From: VAXT01 sp963774625
GTDB taxonomy: Bacteria; Actinomycetota; Thermoleophilia; Gaiellales; Gaiellaceae
Direction of reading: 5' to 3'
Length of the DNA: 64,000 bases
NCBI GenBank assembly: GCA_963774625.1
Contig: CAVZFQ010000015.1
Location: forward strand, 1-64,000
The notes beneath the pieces were generated by a model. The model was not told where the DNA came from. It saw only the letters and a program-made list of their open reading frames with translations, and searched no databases. Below, one piece after another: positions 42,917 to 52,429 of this stretch. Both the position numbers and the translations under genes were made by a program. Each line of letters starts with the position of its first letter. Positions within the stretch are counted from its first letter, which is position 1.

Positions 42917-43838
42917 CGACCGGGCGCCAGTCGGACACGTCCCGGCCGGGCCGCACCGCCTGAGCGCGGGCGAATGGATTGCCGCCTTCAAGCGAACGGG
43001 CAAGCAGTTCATGGCCGACGACTGCATGGGTCTCGCGCAACAGGTCGCCTACTCCTCGCTGCTCGCCTTTTTCCCCGCAATCGTCATGCTCGTCGGCCTG
43101 CTGGGCCTGGTCGGCGCCTATGACGAGCTGCAGGACTTCCTGAACCCGGTCGCGCCCGCAGCGGTCACCGACCTGATCGAGCAGCTCCAGCAAGACTCGA
43201 GCAAAGGCGGCTCCGTCGTGGCGGTCGTCGTCGGCGCGTTCGGAGCGGTCTGGATTGCGAGCGGCGCGATGGGCTCGGTGGTAAAGGCCGTCAACCGCGC
43301 CTACGACCGGGTCGAGACGCGCCCGTTCTGGAGAGTGCGGCTGATCGCGATCGTGCTCGTCGCAGCCTCCGGCATCGTGACCGCGGGCACACTGCTCCTG
43401 ATCGTCTTCGGCGGCAAGCTCGGCGAAGCGATCGCCGAACAGGCTCACCTCGGCAGCGCTTTCGAGTGGGTCTGGAACCTCGTACGCTGGCCACTCGCAT
43501 TCGTCGCAGTCCTGCTCCTGTTCGCGCTCATCTACTACCTCGCACCGAACAGAGACCAGCGCAGCTGGAAATGGATCACTCCGGGCTCGCTCGTCGGCGC
43601 CGTCATCTGGCTCGCGCTCTCGGGGCTCTTCGCCCTCTACACCTCGTTCACCAGCTCGTACTCCACGACCTACGGCTCGCTGGCCGGCGGCATCATCTTG
43701 CTGCTCTGGCTCAACTACACGGCGTGGGCGATCCTCTTCGGAGCCGAGCTCAACGCCGAGCTCGACCGTCAGGCTGACATCCGTGCGGCCGGTGGGCCGA
43801 AGGCAGGCCTGATCAAGCCTGCGAAGAGGGCTACCTGA
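42900..43838 (+). CDS. YihY/BrkB family inner-membrane protein
   Basis: This encodes 312 residues from TTG 42900, overlapping the DUF3618-like gene by 17 bases. Six hydrophobic spans are visible (AYSSLLAFFPAIVMLVGLLG, IAIVLVAASGIVTAGTLLLIV, IILLLWLNYTAWAILFGAELNA). QVAYSSLLAFFPAIV and LLWLNYTAWAILFGAELNA are the family signatures. Proteins of this family may export phospholipid or other large lipid molecules; older names as ribonuclease BN were wrong. It closes the coupled envelope block 41767-43838. Confidence 0.8.
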   Translation: MSTATNDRAPVGHVPAGPHRLSAGEWIAAFKRTGKQFMADDCMGLAQQVAYSSLLAFFPAIVMLVGLLGLVGAYDELQDFLNPVAPAAVTDLIEQLQQDSSKGGSVVAVVVGAFGAVWIASGAMGSVVKAVNRAYDRVETRPFWRVRLIAIVLVAASGIVTAGTLLLIVFGGKLGEAIAEQAHLGSAFEWVWNLVRWPLAFVAVLLLFALIYYLAPNRDQRSWKWITPGSLVGAVIWLALSGLFALYTSFTSSYSTTYGSLAGGIILLLWLNYTAWAILFGAELNAELDRQADIRAAGGPKAGLIKPAKRAT

Positions 43839-44506
43839 CCGTGAAGGAGCCGCTCAGGCGCCGCTTCGCGATCCGAGCGGTAGCTGTACCTCCCAGCGCG
43901 CAGGCGCACGCTCCACGTCGCCCGGGCTGTGCCGGCAACCGCCGTCTTCCGGTTGAGGCCAGGACCGGTGAGATGGAAGTTCTGGGTTTTCGACGTGTCC
44001 CGAACGGCGATGCGATAGCTGCCGGCGGCGACGGCACGCGCCTTCGCGCCGCTGGAGGTCTTCACCGAGATCGCAGTGGCGCTGACGCTGGCGGTCAGGC
44101 GACGCACGACGGGAGGAGGCGGCGGGTCGGGCACGTTCCCGACCTTGAAGCTTCCTCTCATCGTCGTCGCGTGCGGATCGCACTGGAAGCGGTAGATCTG
44201 CACGTCGGCGAAGACGACCGTCCAGGTCGCGGTTTCCACGTTCTCCACGGAGGTGAACTGGTCGACGCCGGCTCCGAGGAGATGGAAGTTGTGCTCGATC
44301 GCCTTGTCGTCGACGACGATCGCGTACTCGCCGGCCTCGAGCTGCGTCACCGCCCTGCCGTCGGCGTGGCGGAGGAAGATCGTGAAGCCCGGGCCGACCT
44401 CGGCCCTCAGGGTCTCACGCGGCTGCGCAGGCGCTGCCGCAGCGGGCAGAACCGCGAGCACGGCCACGATGGCGACGACGATGACAGCGGCAGGCCGATG
44501 CGACAA
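43831..44506 (-). CDS. Secreted cupredoxin-like protein with two repeats, one frameshift
   Basis: From about TTG 44506 (start uncertain) a signal peptide (VIVVAIVAVLAVLPAAAAPA) leads to two similar beta domains. Repeat one has EHNFHLLGAGVD and YRFQCDPHATTMRGSF. Repeat two has TQNFHLTGPGLN, and after a slip near 43870 GRYSYRSD with RLSGSFTVR. The first contains His and Cys spaced like a type I copper site (FHL, FQCDPHATTM); the second has lost the Cys. A blue-copper electron carrier outside the cell is plausible; copper binding is inferred. Convergent with the YihY gene by 8 bases. Confidence 0.65.
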
Positions 44507-44556
44507 AGCTTCTGTACTACGGCTTTCTGTTCGGTTCGGATTTAGACTAGACGAGC

Positions 44557-44961
44557 ATGCGCTTTGGCAAAGACGCAAAGACGGAGCTGATCTCGAAGGT
44601 CCCGCTGTTCTCGCAGTGCTCGAAGGGAGAGCTCCAGGAGATCGCGGCGATCGCGGACGAGATCGACATCGCCGACGGGAAAGAGCTGACCACGGAGGGA
44701 TCTCCGGGTCGCGAGTTCTTCGTGCTCATCGACGGCACGGCTTCGGTGGCGCAAGACGGCGCCCACATCAACGACCTCGGCCCCGGCGATTTCTTCGGTG
44801 AGGTTGCGCTCGTCAGGGACACGCCGCGCACCGCCACGGTCACCGCCACCTCGCCGGTTCGGGCGCTGGTCGTCACCCGGCAGAACTTCAAGCGCCTGAT
44901 CGAGCACCAGCCGGAGATCGAGCGCACCGTCCTGAAGGCGCTCGTCGACCGCTCGCCGTAA
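44557..44961 (+). CDS. Cyclic nucleotide-binding domain protein
   Basis: This encodes 134 residues from ATG 44557. VPLFSQCSKGELQEIAAIADE begins the CNB roll and GPGDFFGEVALVRDTPRTATVTA is the phosphate-binding cassette (GEVAL with the Arg that binds cyclic nucleotide). The HTH domain of CRP-like regulators is absent, so it is a stand-alone sensor domain, not a transcription factor. Partner unknown. Confidence 0.8.
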   Translation: MRFGKDAKTELISKVPLFSQCSKGELQEIAAIADEIDIADGKELTTEGSPGREFFVLIDGTASVAQDGAHINDLGPGDFFGEVALVRDTPRTATVTATSPVRALVVTRQNFKRLIEHQPEIERTVLKALVDRSP

Positions 44962-44966
44962 AGGGC

Positions 44967-47255
44967 CTAGGCGCGGAGCTCGGCGCCGAAGCGCTTCGCG
45001 AGCGCGTCGACGATCTTCTTGCGCAGGCCGGCCGCGTCCTCATCCGACAGCGTGCGCTCGGACGACTGAAACAGCACCGAGAAGGCCAAGGACTTGTGTC
45101 CGCCGGAGACCTGGTCGCCGCGGTAGACGTCGAAGGGGCGCATCTCCCGCAGCTCGGGCCCGGCCGCCTCGTGGGCTGCGGCCACCAACTCGCCGGCCGC
45201 GACCTCCTCGGGCACGGTGAACGCGAGGTCCTGGTGAACCGCTGGATACGTGATCACGTCGGTGAACCTCACCTCGTCGTCGGCGGCGGCCTGCAACTCG
45301 CCGAGATCGAGCTCGAAGGCCCCCCAGACACCTTCGAGCACAGCCGGATGTAGCTCGCCGACGATGCCTGCCTCTCCGAGCGACGCCGCCTTGCCCGGGT
45401 GGAGCAGCTCGTCCTCCGTTCGCTGGAACGCGGGCTCAGCCTTGAGCGCCGCGTAGAGCGTCTCGACGGTGCCCTTCGCCCGGCTCCAGCCGCCCTCGAC
45501 GATGCCGGCCACGTGCAGACGCTCCTGTGGCAATTCGCCGGCGGGGAGATAGACGCGCGCCACCTCGAAGAGCGCGATCTCCCCGGCTCCGAGCTCGACG
45601 TTGCGGCGGACGGCGTCCACGAGGCTCGGCAGCAGGCTGGTCCGGAGGACGGCGAACTCGGCCGAGATGGGCTCCGGTAGCCGCAACGCTTCGGGATCGC
45701 GATCGTCCGGCCGGAGCGAGGGCGTGTAGGTCTCGGTGAAACCCAGGCCCACGAGGATGTCCTGGACCCGCCGCTGCAGCCGCTGGAGCGAAGTGAGCGC
45801 GCCGAACATCTCACGACGGGCCGGGAGCGTGAACGGAACGTCGTCGAGCACGTACCGTGCGACCTCCTCGACGACATCGACCTCTCGGGTGACGTCGCGT
45901 GCTCGCCAGGTCGGCGCCAGCGACATCGGTCGTCGCGCACTTCGAAACCGACCCGCTCCAGCCAGCCGGTCTGCTCGCCGACCGGGGTCGAGAGCCCGAT
46001 CAGCTCGTCGGCACGTTCAGGCCGGTACCGGATCACAGGCCGCTCGGGAAGGTCACCCTGCACGTCGACGTGACCGACCCACTGTGCGCCTGCTGTTTCG
46101 ACGATCAACTGCGTGGCGAGCTTCGCCGCCTGGTCGGCCAGATGCGGGTCGACGCCCTTCTCCCAGCGATTCGAGCCTTCGGTCCGGAGCCGAAGCCGCT
46201 CGGAGGTGCGGAAGAGGCCGGTCGGTTCGAAGTTCGCCGCTTCGAGGAGGACGTCGCTGGTCGACTCGCCGATCTCGGTCTCCTCGCCGCCCATGATCCC
46301 CGCGAGGGCGACAGCCCGCTCGGCGTCGGCGATCACGAGGTCGCTCTCCTCGAGCCGGCGCTCCACGCCGTCGAGCGTGCGGATCGTCTCCCCGGGCCGC
46401 GCACGGCGCACGATGATCCTGCCGCCCTTCAGCGTCGCGAGGTCGAAAGCGTGCAGCGGGTTCCCGAGCGCGTGCATGACGTAGTTCGTCACGTCGACGA
46501 CGTTCGAAATCGGGCGCATTCCGGCCGCCACGAGACGCGACCTGAGCCAGATCGGCGAGGGGCCGACCTCGACGTTGCTGAAAGAGCCGGCCGATGTAAC
46601 GCGGACAGCCCTCGAGGTCCTCGACCGCGATCTCAACGGGCTCGTCGCCCTCCGGTTGCGGGTCCTCGCCGGGTGGCGGGGCCAGCTCGAGGTCGTAGAG
46701 CGCGGCGATCTCGCGCGCGAAACCGTAGACGGACAGCAGGTCCGGGCGGTTTCCGGTCGCCTCGACCAGCAAGATCTCCTCCACGAGCGGCAGCACGTCC
46801 GCCAGCGGCGTGCCCGGCTCGGTCTCCGGCAACACCATGATCCCCGAGTGGTCCGAGCCGAGCTCGACCTCGTCCTCGGCGAGGATCATCCCGTCGGAGA
46901 GCTCGCCTCGCACCTTGCGCTGCTCGAGCTGGAGACCGCCGGGCAGCACCGCGCCCGGGAGCGCGACCGCAACCGTCGCGCCGGCGCCGAAGTTCCAGGC
47001 GCCGCACACGATCTGGCGCGGCTCGCCCTCCCCCACGTCCACCCGGCAGAGCTGCAACCGGTCCGCGTTCGGGTGCTTCTCGGCCTCGAGCACCTTGCCG
47101 ACGCGGAAGAGGCCGAGGTTGCCGTTCTCGTCCGGCACGCCTCGCCGCTCGACTCCCTCGACCTCGGCGGTCGAGATCGAGAGGCGCGTGGCGAGCTCGT
47201 CGAGAGGCATCTCGACGGGTACGTAGTCGCGGAGCCAGGAGACCGGGACTCTCAA
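44967..47255 (-). CDS. pheT: Phenylalanine-tRNA ligase beta subunit, two frameshifts
   Basis: TTG 47255 overlaps the pheS stop. The frame opens with RVPVSWLRDYVPVEMPLDEL, then the tRNA-binding EMAP-like domain (LFRVGKVLEAEKHPNADRLQ). After a slip near 46580 the B3/B4 editing domain follows (IRTLDGVERRLEE, VALAGIMGGEETEIGEST). After a slip near 45920 come the core and the ferredoxin-fold anticodon-binding end (FDVYRGDQVSGGHKSLAFSV). Total length ~763 codons is normal. Both slips are single-base and no stop lies between, so the gene is very likely intact in the organism. PheT joins PheS to charge tRNA with phenylalanine. Confidence 0.9.
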
Positions 47256-48248
47256 AACTGCCTCAGCACTCGCAGGTCGCCCTCCCAGAGGGCACGGATG
47301 TCGGGGAAGTCGAACTTCAGCTGCGCGACCCGCTCGATCCCGCAGCCGAAGGCGAACCCGGACCATTCGTCGGGGTCGACCCCGACGTTCTCGAACACCC
47401 GCGGGTCGACCATCCCTGCGCCGCCCATTTCGAGCCAGCCCGAGTAGCGGCAGGTGCGGCAGCCCTCGCCGCCGCAGATCCCGCAGGACACGTCCGGCTC
47501 GATCGACGGCTCCGTGAACGGGAAGTAGTGCGTGCGGAATCGAACCTTGCGATCCGGCCCGAAGATCGCGCGCATCACGTGCAGCAGCGTCCCTTTGAGG
47601 TCGGCCAGCGTCAGCCCGCGGTCGACCGCCAGCCCTTCGAACTGGAGGAAGATCGGATAGTGGGTCGCGTCGATCGCGTCGCGCCGGTAGCAGCGGCCGA
47701 TCGAGACCATGTAGATCGGCGGCTCGCCCTCCTCCAGCGCATGGATTTGCGACGGTGAGGTCTCCGTCCGCAGGACGCGGTGCTCGTCGAAGAAGAACGT
47801 CGCCCGAGGCGAGCGCGCGGCGTGCCACGGGTCGAAGGCGAGCTTGTCGAAGTTGTACTCCGTCGTCTCGACTTCGCGGTCGTCTCGGATCTCGTAGCCG
47901 AGGCCGATGAAGGCGTCCTCGATCTCCCTGCGCGCCTGCGTGACCGGATGCAGATGGCCGAGTGGGAGCGGGTCGCCCGGGAGCGTGACGTCGACAACGT
48001 CCTCCGTGAGGGCACGGTCGAGCTGTGCCCGCTCGAGCGCGGCTTCCCGCTCGGCGACGGCTTCTTCGATCGCCTCGCGCGCAGCGTTCAGCACCATCCC
48101 GCTCTCGCGGTCGCGCACACCGCGGAGGGCCTGCTTGAGCTCGCTCTTTCGCCCTAGGTAGTGGACGCGGGGCTCGTCGAGCTCGTCTGCCGTCGAGGCG
48201 GCTGCCAATCGCGCCCAGGGCTTCGCTTTTCAGGGCCTCTGCGTCCAC
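47252..48248 (-). CDS. pheS: Phenylalanine-tRNA ligase alpha subunit, one frameshift
   Basis: GTG 48248 starts DAEALKSEALGAIG; an extra G near 48207 breaks the frame, after which AAASTADELDEPRVHYLGRKSEL continues the coiled-coil arm. Class II motifs are visible: GHLHPVTQARREIEDAF, FFFDEHRVLRTETSPSQ, the motif 2 region RCYRRDAIDATHYP, and motif 3 FGCGIERVAQLKF. Four Cys in CGICGGEGCRTC form a metal knuckle also found in relatives. About 332 residues, normal length. Translationally coupled to pheT (TTGA). Confidence 0.9.
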
Positions 48249-48276
48249 TCCGCGACACTACCGCGAGAATGGGCCG

Positions 48277-48963
48277 ATGAGCGAGTACGACCCCTTCGCG
48301 CCGATCTACGACCAGTGGTCGGAGCACATGACCGAGGACGTGCCCTTCTACGTCGAGCTCGCGCGCGAGGCGGACGGCCCGTGGCCGAGGTGGCCGTCGG
48401 AACCGGGCGCGTCGCCATCCCGGTCGCTCGGGAAACCGGCAAGCACGTGGTCGGGATCGACCTCTCGCCTGCGATGCTGGCGATCGCCCGCGAGCGCGCC
48501 GCCGAAGCGGCGTCGACCTCGAGCTCCGCCTGCAGGACATGCGCGACTTCGAGCTCGAGGAGCCCGTCGCCCTCGTCTACTCGCCGTTCCGGTCGCTGCT
48601 GCACATGCCGACGTGGGCCGACAAGCGCCGCGTCTTCGACCGCGTCGCCGCGAGCCTGCAGCCGGGAGGCAGGTTCGCCTGGAACGCGTTCGTCTTCGAC
48701 CATGCGATCGCGAGCCGGCTCCACGGGCAGCATCAGGAGGAGCCGGTTCCGCACACGGTGAGGCAGGCGCCCCATGAGAGCCGGGTCGACATCGAGCTCG
48801 ACTCCGGCCCGCAGATCTCGCTCTGGTGGGCGACGAAGAACGAGTGGCTGGGCCTGATCGACGTCGCCGGCCTCGAGGTGGAGGCGCTTTACGGCGACTT
48901 CGAGCGGGGCCCTTCGATGAGGACAGCCGCGAATTCGTCTGGGTGGCGCGCAAGCCGGGATGA
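48277..48963 (+). CDS. SAM-dependent methyltransferase, frameshifted
   Basis: From ATG 48277 the frame reads FAPIYDQWSEHMTEDVPFY. A slip near 48380 gives VAEVAVGTGRVAIPVARE (SAM-binding motif I) and VVGIDLSPAMLAIARERAAE. A second slip near 48510 gives LVYSPFRSLLHMPTW and AASLQPGGRFAWNAFV. The end (EFVWVARKPG) follows a further slip near 48915. It is a class I methyltransferase of the ubiquinone/unknown small-molecule type. It overlaps the next gene (ATGA), which is a paralogue. Confidence 0.7.
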
Positions 48964-49675
48964 GCGCCAGCCCGTACGACGCGATCGCTGAGCTCTACGA
49001 CCCCTGGAGCAGAAGCGTCGTCGAGGACGTCGGCTTCTACGTCGCCGAGGCGCGAAAAGCCGGCGGCGCAATCGTCGAGCTCGGCGTCGGCACCGGGCGG
49101 ATCGCCGTGCCGATCGCCGAGACCGGGACCCACGTGATCGGGGTCGACTCTTCGACGGGCATGATCGAGGCCTGCCGGCGCCGAGCGGAGGCTGCGGGCG
49201 TCAACATCGATCTGCGGCTGGGCGACTTCCGCGAACCGCCGGTCGACCCCACGGAAGGCATCCGCGCGGTTCTCTGCCCGTTTCGCTCCTACCTCCACTT
49301 GCCGGACGACTCGGCGCGCAGGCAGGCGCTCCAGTCTGCGCACCGGTTGCTTGGATCAGGCGGGCGGCTCGTGTTCGACGTCTTCGAGCCGAAGCCCGAC
49401 GACATCGCCGAGACCCACGGTCGCTGGCTGGAGCGCGAGCCCGGGATCGACGAGCGGGCCGACTGGGACGAGCAGGCTCGCACGCTGACCCTCTCCGTTC
49501 GCGGCCCCGCGGGAGCGACGACGATGACGCTGGCCTGGATCTCGGCCGGCGAGTGGCAGACGCTCCTCGCCGAGACCGGGTTCGAGCTCGAAGCCTGCTA
49601 CGGCTGGTTCGACCGCAGCCCCTATCGCGGCGGCGAGGACATGATCTTCGTCGCTCGCAGCGCGGCGGGGGGTAA
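48960..49675 (+). CDS. SAM-dependent methyltransferase (paralogue of upstream gene)
   Basis: This encodes about 238 residues from ATG 48960. Motif I is AIVELGVGTGRIAVPIAETG, then VIGVDSSTGMIEACRRRAEA and LCPFRSYLHLPDDSARRQ. In the given sequence the frame runs past the expected end; a G run at 49667-49672 has six G, and one more would put TAA at 49673 in frame. That end (FVARSAAGG) fits the length of the upstream paralogue, so I place the stop there. Substrate unknown. The 49676-49829 stretch holds a palindromic repeat. Confidence 0.75.
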
Positions 49676-49687
49676 GCAGCCCCGTCT

Positions 49688-49810
49688 GGTGCCTGGCACC
49701 CGGCCGTGGCTTCGAAAGGGCCCCGGCCTCGACTCCACGAGGGGGGTTCCGCTCTCGAGCCGCTTTGGGGCGGCGAAGGCGCCATGTCCGGTGCCTGGCA
49801 CCGGACATGG
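49688..49810. repeat. Palindromic GGTGCCTGGCACC elements (REP-like)
   Basis: Two copies of the core GGTGCCTGGCACC occur at 49688-49700 and 49791-49803, about 90 bases apart. The second is extended into a perfect inverted repeat with 14-base arms (CCATGTCCGGTGCC and its complement) around one T, 49782-49810. I recognise this core from intergenic repeats in other bacteria, where it is linked with REP-type elements. No transposase is near. It sits between convergent genes and could also end transcription. Confidence 0.6.
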
Positions 49811-49829
49811 TGGAGTTGGACAAGGGCTT

Positions 49830-50246
49830 TTAGAGCAGCTCGATCTCGTCGCCGACGGCTACTTCGCCGTCCTCGACGACTTTGGCGAGCATTCCGCGCT
49901 TGCCCTCGAGCTCGGCGCGCAGGCCCTGGCGCAGCTCGTCCATGCGATGACACGGGTCGCAAACCATCGTGATCTCGAAGACGGCGACCACCCGCGCGCA
50001 CGCGGCTGGCCGATCGGCCACTTCTCGACGTCGTCGCCCTCGACAGTCAGGTTCTCGCGGATCGCGCCAGGCTCGACGCCCACCGACTGCAGGTGCTCGA
50101 GCGACGCAAAGAGGACCTCGCGCTGGGGTGGATGGAGGGCGCGCAGCCTTCGAGCCCTGCCCGGCGATCGCCCACACACGCTCGTGGCCGTCCATGCGCC
50201 CGCTCTTGCGGGCCGGCGATGTCCACACACCGGCGATCTTGGCCAT
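49830..50246 (-). CDS. MOSC domain protein, frameshifted
   Basis: From ATG 50246: MAKIAGVWTSPARKSGRMDG, then in another frame ALHPPQREVLFASLEHLQSV and GAIRENLTVEGDDVEKWPIGQ, and after a second slip VFEITMVCDPCHRMDELRQG with GDEIELL at the end. ENLTVEG and CxxCH-like CDPCH fit MOSC domains, which carry sulfur on a conserved Cys for molybdenum-cofactor-linked reactions. It ends just before the palindromic repeat. Confidence 0.7.
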   Translation of the reverse strand: MAKIAGVWTSPARKSGRMDGHERVWAIAGQGSKAARPPSTPARGPLCVARAPAVGGRRAWRDPREPDCRGRRRREVADRPAACARVVAVFEITMVCDPCHRMDELRQGLRAELEGKRGMLAKVVEDGEVAVGDEIELL

Positions 50247-50256
50247 GTCTTCGAGT

Positions 50257-50926
50257 CTATCCGGGCCGGAATTCGTAGAGCGCGATCGTCCCCGCCATGG
50301 CGACGTTCAGCGACTCGGCGTGCGGCGTGATCGCGATCGACGCCGTCTCGTCGCAGGCAGCGACTACGTCCTCGGGCAAGCCTGCCGTTCGGCCCCGAGG
50401 ACGAAGGTGATCGGAACTTCGTGCTCGATCTCCGCCAGCGGCCGACCCTCGTGCGCCACGAGCGCGATCCTGCGACCCCGCGCTTCCTCGAAGCCGGCGG
50501 TCGGCACCCGGAACACGGCTCCGGCCGACGCGCGCAGCGTCTTCGGGCCGGCAATGTCGGCGCAGCCCGGTGACAAGGCGAGCGACGCGCCGAACGCGTC
50601 GGCGCTGCGCAGGAGCGTGCCCACGTTCCGGGATCGGCCACGTGCCAGAGCGCCAGGCACACGGGCTCGACCCCGCCAGGAAGCGAGTCGCGCCGGTAGA
50701 TCCCGATACGCGCGGCGGGTGGGCCAACGTGGAGACGCGAGCCAGCAGCTCGGGCTCGACGGTCTCGCCCGCGACGAACAACTCGACGGGCTCGACGCCC
50801 GCCTCTTTGCCGCGCGCACCAGATCCTCTCCCTCGCAGACGAAGAGACCCTCTTTCTCGCGCTGCCGCCGAGACTCGAGCAGCGCCGCACGAGACGCAGC
50901 TTCGGGTTCGTCGCCGAGGTGATCAC
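50257..50926 (-). CDS. SpoU/TrmH-type rRNA or tRNA 2'-O-methyltransferase, frameshifted
   Basis: From GTG 50926 (overlapping the DUF2332 stop) the substrate-binding start is VITSATNPKLRLVRR, with LLESRRQREKEGLFVCEGED. Later pieces, in other frames, are NVGTLLRSADAFGASLALSP (SAM-knot motif I), PITFVLGAERAGLPEDVVAA (motif II) and IAITPHAESLNVAMAG (motif III). The deep-trefoil-knot SpoU family methylates ribose in rRNA or tRNA. At least four slips occur. Length ~225 residues is short but acceptable. Confidence 0.75.
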
Positions 50927-51851
50927 AGCTGCCAGTCCAGCCACGTAGCGTGGTAGTCGCCTCGCCCGCGTATTCGCGCTCGGCGCCCGGGTAGTACACG
51001 ATCCGCAGTCCCCAGTGACGTACGCCGCTCCGCGGGCTCCCTGCGCCACGAAGACGAGGGGCCGCCCGGACCGGCCGCGTCGAAGGCGGAACGATGCGCA
51101 CCACACCCTCGTCGCCCACGTAGCGAGCGTCGCGCTCGCAAAGACGACGGTCAGGGCGTCCGGCCCTCGAGCGGACAAAAGGTCGGGCAAGACTCGACGT
51201 AGTCGCCCTGAACGAGCTCCGGCGGCTCCTCGCGCACCGCAGCGATCGCCTGGTCGAGGCGCTCCAGCCGCTGCTCCGACCGGCCCAGACGAAGCACTTC
51301 AGCAGACGGGCAGACTCCTCACTCGTCACATCGATGGCGCGAGGTCGACGCCGACTCGCCGTCCCACATATGGCGCCTGCTCGAGCAGGTCGGCTCGAAC
51401 CGGCCAGCGTTCGGTTCCCGAGAGCGTCAGGCGAGCCTCAGGCCCCCACTCCCCCTGTTCGTAGACACGGTAGCGATCTCATCCAGCAGCAGCCCGGCGC
51501 TCGCCCCCAGCTCGACAGGTCGAACGACGAAGCGCCGGGCCGCTCTGCAATACGGAGGAACAGCGGGGTCAGAACCCAGGCGCGCTGGAACTCGTTCGTC
51601 TGCACTCCTTGCTCGCGGACGAACTCGGAGAGGAACTCCCGGTGTGCGTCGAGCGGGTCGTCCCAAGAGGCCTCACCCCCGAGCACGAGGTAGTGCAGGC
51701 CCCCGAGCAGCCGAAGCGGCATATCCATGACGGCTCCGGGCCGACGATCTCGCCGGCAACGGGTCGTCGGCGAACCGGCGGCAAAGATCCGCGTACAGCG
51801 GCGAGGAGACGGCGCAGTGCTCCGCCTGCTCGGCGAAACGTCGCGCTGACC
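50923..51851 (-). CDS. DUF2332 family protein, frameshifted
   Basis: The start is unclear near the rplT stop. Pieces in order are RRFAEQAEHCAVSSPLYADL, LRLLGGLHYLVLGGEASWDD, GVQTNEFQRAWVLTPLFLRI, VELGASAGLLLDEIATV and IVYYPGAEREYAGEADYHA near the end. NEVGRxxAL-like TNEFQRAW and ELGASAGLxL match DUF2332, a methyltransferase-like fold of unknown role. Several slips lie between 51000 and 51770. The stop overlaps the SpoU-type start (GTGA), giving an operon with it and the ribosomal genes upstream. Confidence 0.6.
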
Positions 51852-52232
51852 TCAGTCTTGCTTGGCAGCTGCTGCGGGCTCGAGCGCGGCCTTCGCCTGC
51901 TCGGCGATCTTGCCGAACGCGGCCGGATCGGAAACGGCCAGGTCGGCCAGGATCTTCCGGTCGAGCTCGATCCCCGCCTTGCGGCAGCCGGACACGAACT
52001 GGTTGTACGAGAGCCCCTCGGCGCGCGCGGCCGCGTTGATGCGCATGATCCAGAGCCGCCGGATCGTGCGCTTCTTGTTCTTCCGGTCGCGGTAGGCGTA
52101 GACGAGCGAATGCTCGACCTGCTCCTTGGCGACCTTGTAGCGGGAGTGGCGCGACCCGTAGTAGCCCTTCGCCTGGTCGAGGACCTTCTTGCGGCGCTTG
52201 CGTGACGCGACCGAACGCTTGACGCGCGGCAT
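51852..52232 (-). CDS. rplT: 50S ribosomal protein L20
   Basis: This encodes 126 residues from ATG 52232. The basic N-terminus (PRVKRSVASRKRRKKVLDQAKGYYG) and IRRLWIMRINAAARAEGLSY are L20 signatures. L20 assembles 23S rRNA and represses its own operon by binding the leader in many bacteria. ATG overlaps the rpmI stop by one base (TAATG). Confidence 0.95.
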   Translation of the reverse strand: MPRVKRSVASRKRRKKVLDQAKGYYGSRHSRYKVAKEQVEHSLVYAYRDRKNKKRTIRRLWIMRINAAARAEGLSYNQFVSGCRKAGIELDRKILADLAVSDPAAFGKIAEQAKAALEPAAAAKQD

Positions 52233-52429
52233 TACTTCCCTCCCAGGAGGCGCTTGACCTCGCGGGTGTCAGTCGGGCTCAGCGGTTGGTCGCGGCGGAA
52301 CCTACGTTTGCGCTTCGCGGACTTCTTGCTCAGGTAGTGGCTCTTCATGGCCCGCCTCCGGAGGAGCTTGCCCGTCCCGGTCACCTTGAATCTCTTCTTT
52401 GCTGCGCTGTGTGTCTTCTGCTTTGGCAT
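52232..52429 (-). CDS. rpmI: 50S ribosomal protein L35
   Basis: This encodes 65 residues from ATG 52429: PKQKTHSAAKKRFKVTGTGKL followed by RRAMKSHYLSKKS, the L35 pattern. It is coupled to rplT. The infC frame continues over its first 128 bases in another frame. Confidence 0.95.
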   Translation of the reverse strand: MPKQKTHSAAKKRFKVTGTGKLLRRRAMKSHYLSKKSAKRKRRFRRDQPLSPTDTREVKRLLGGK

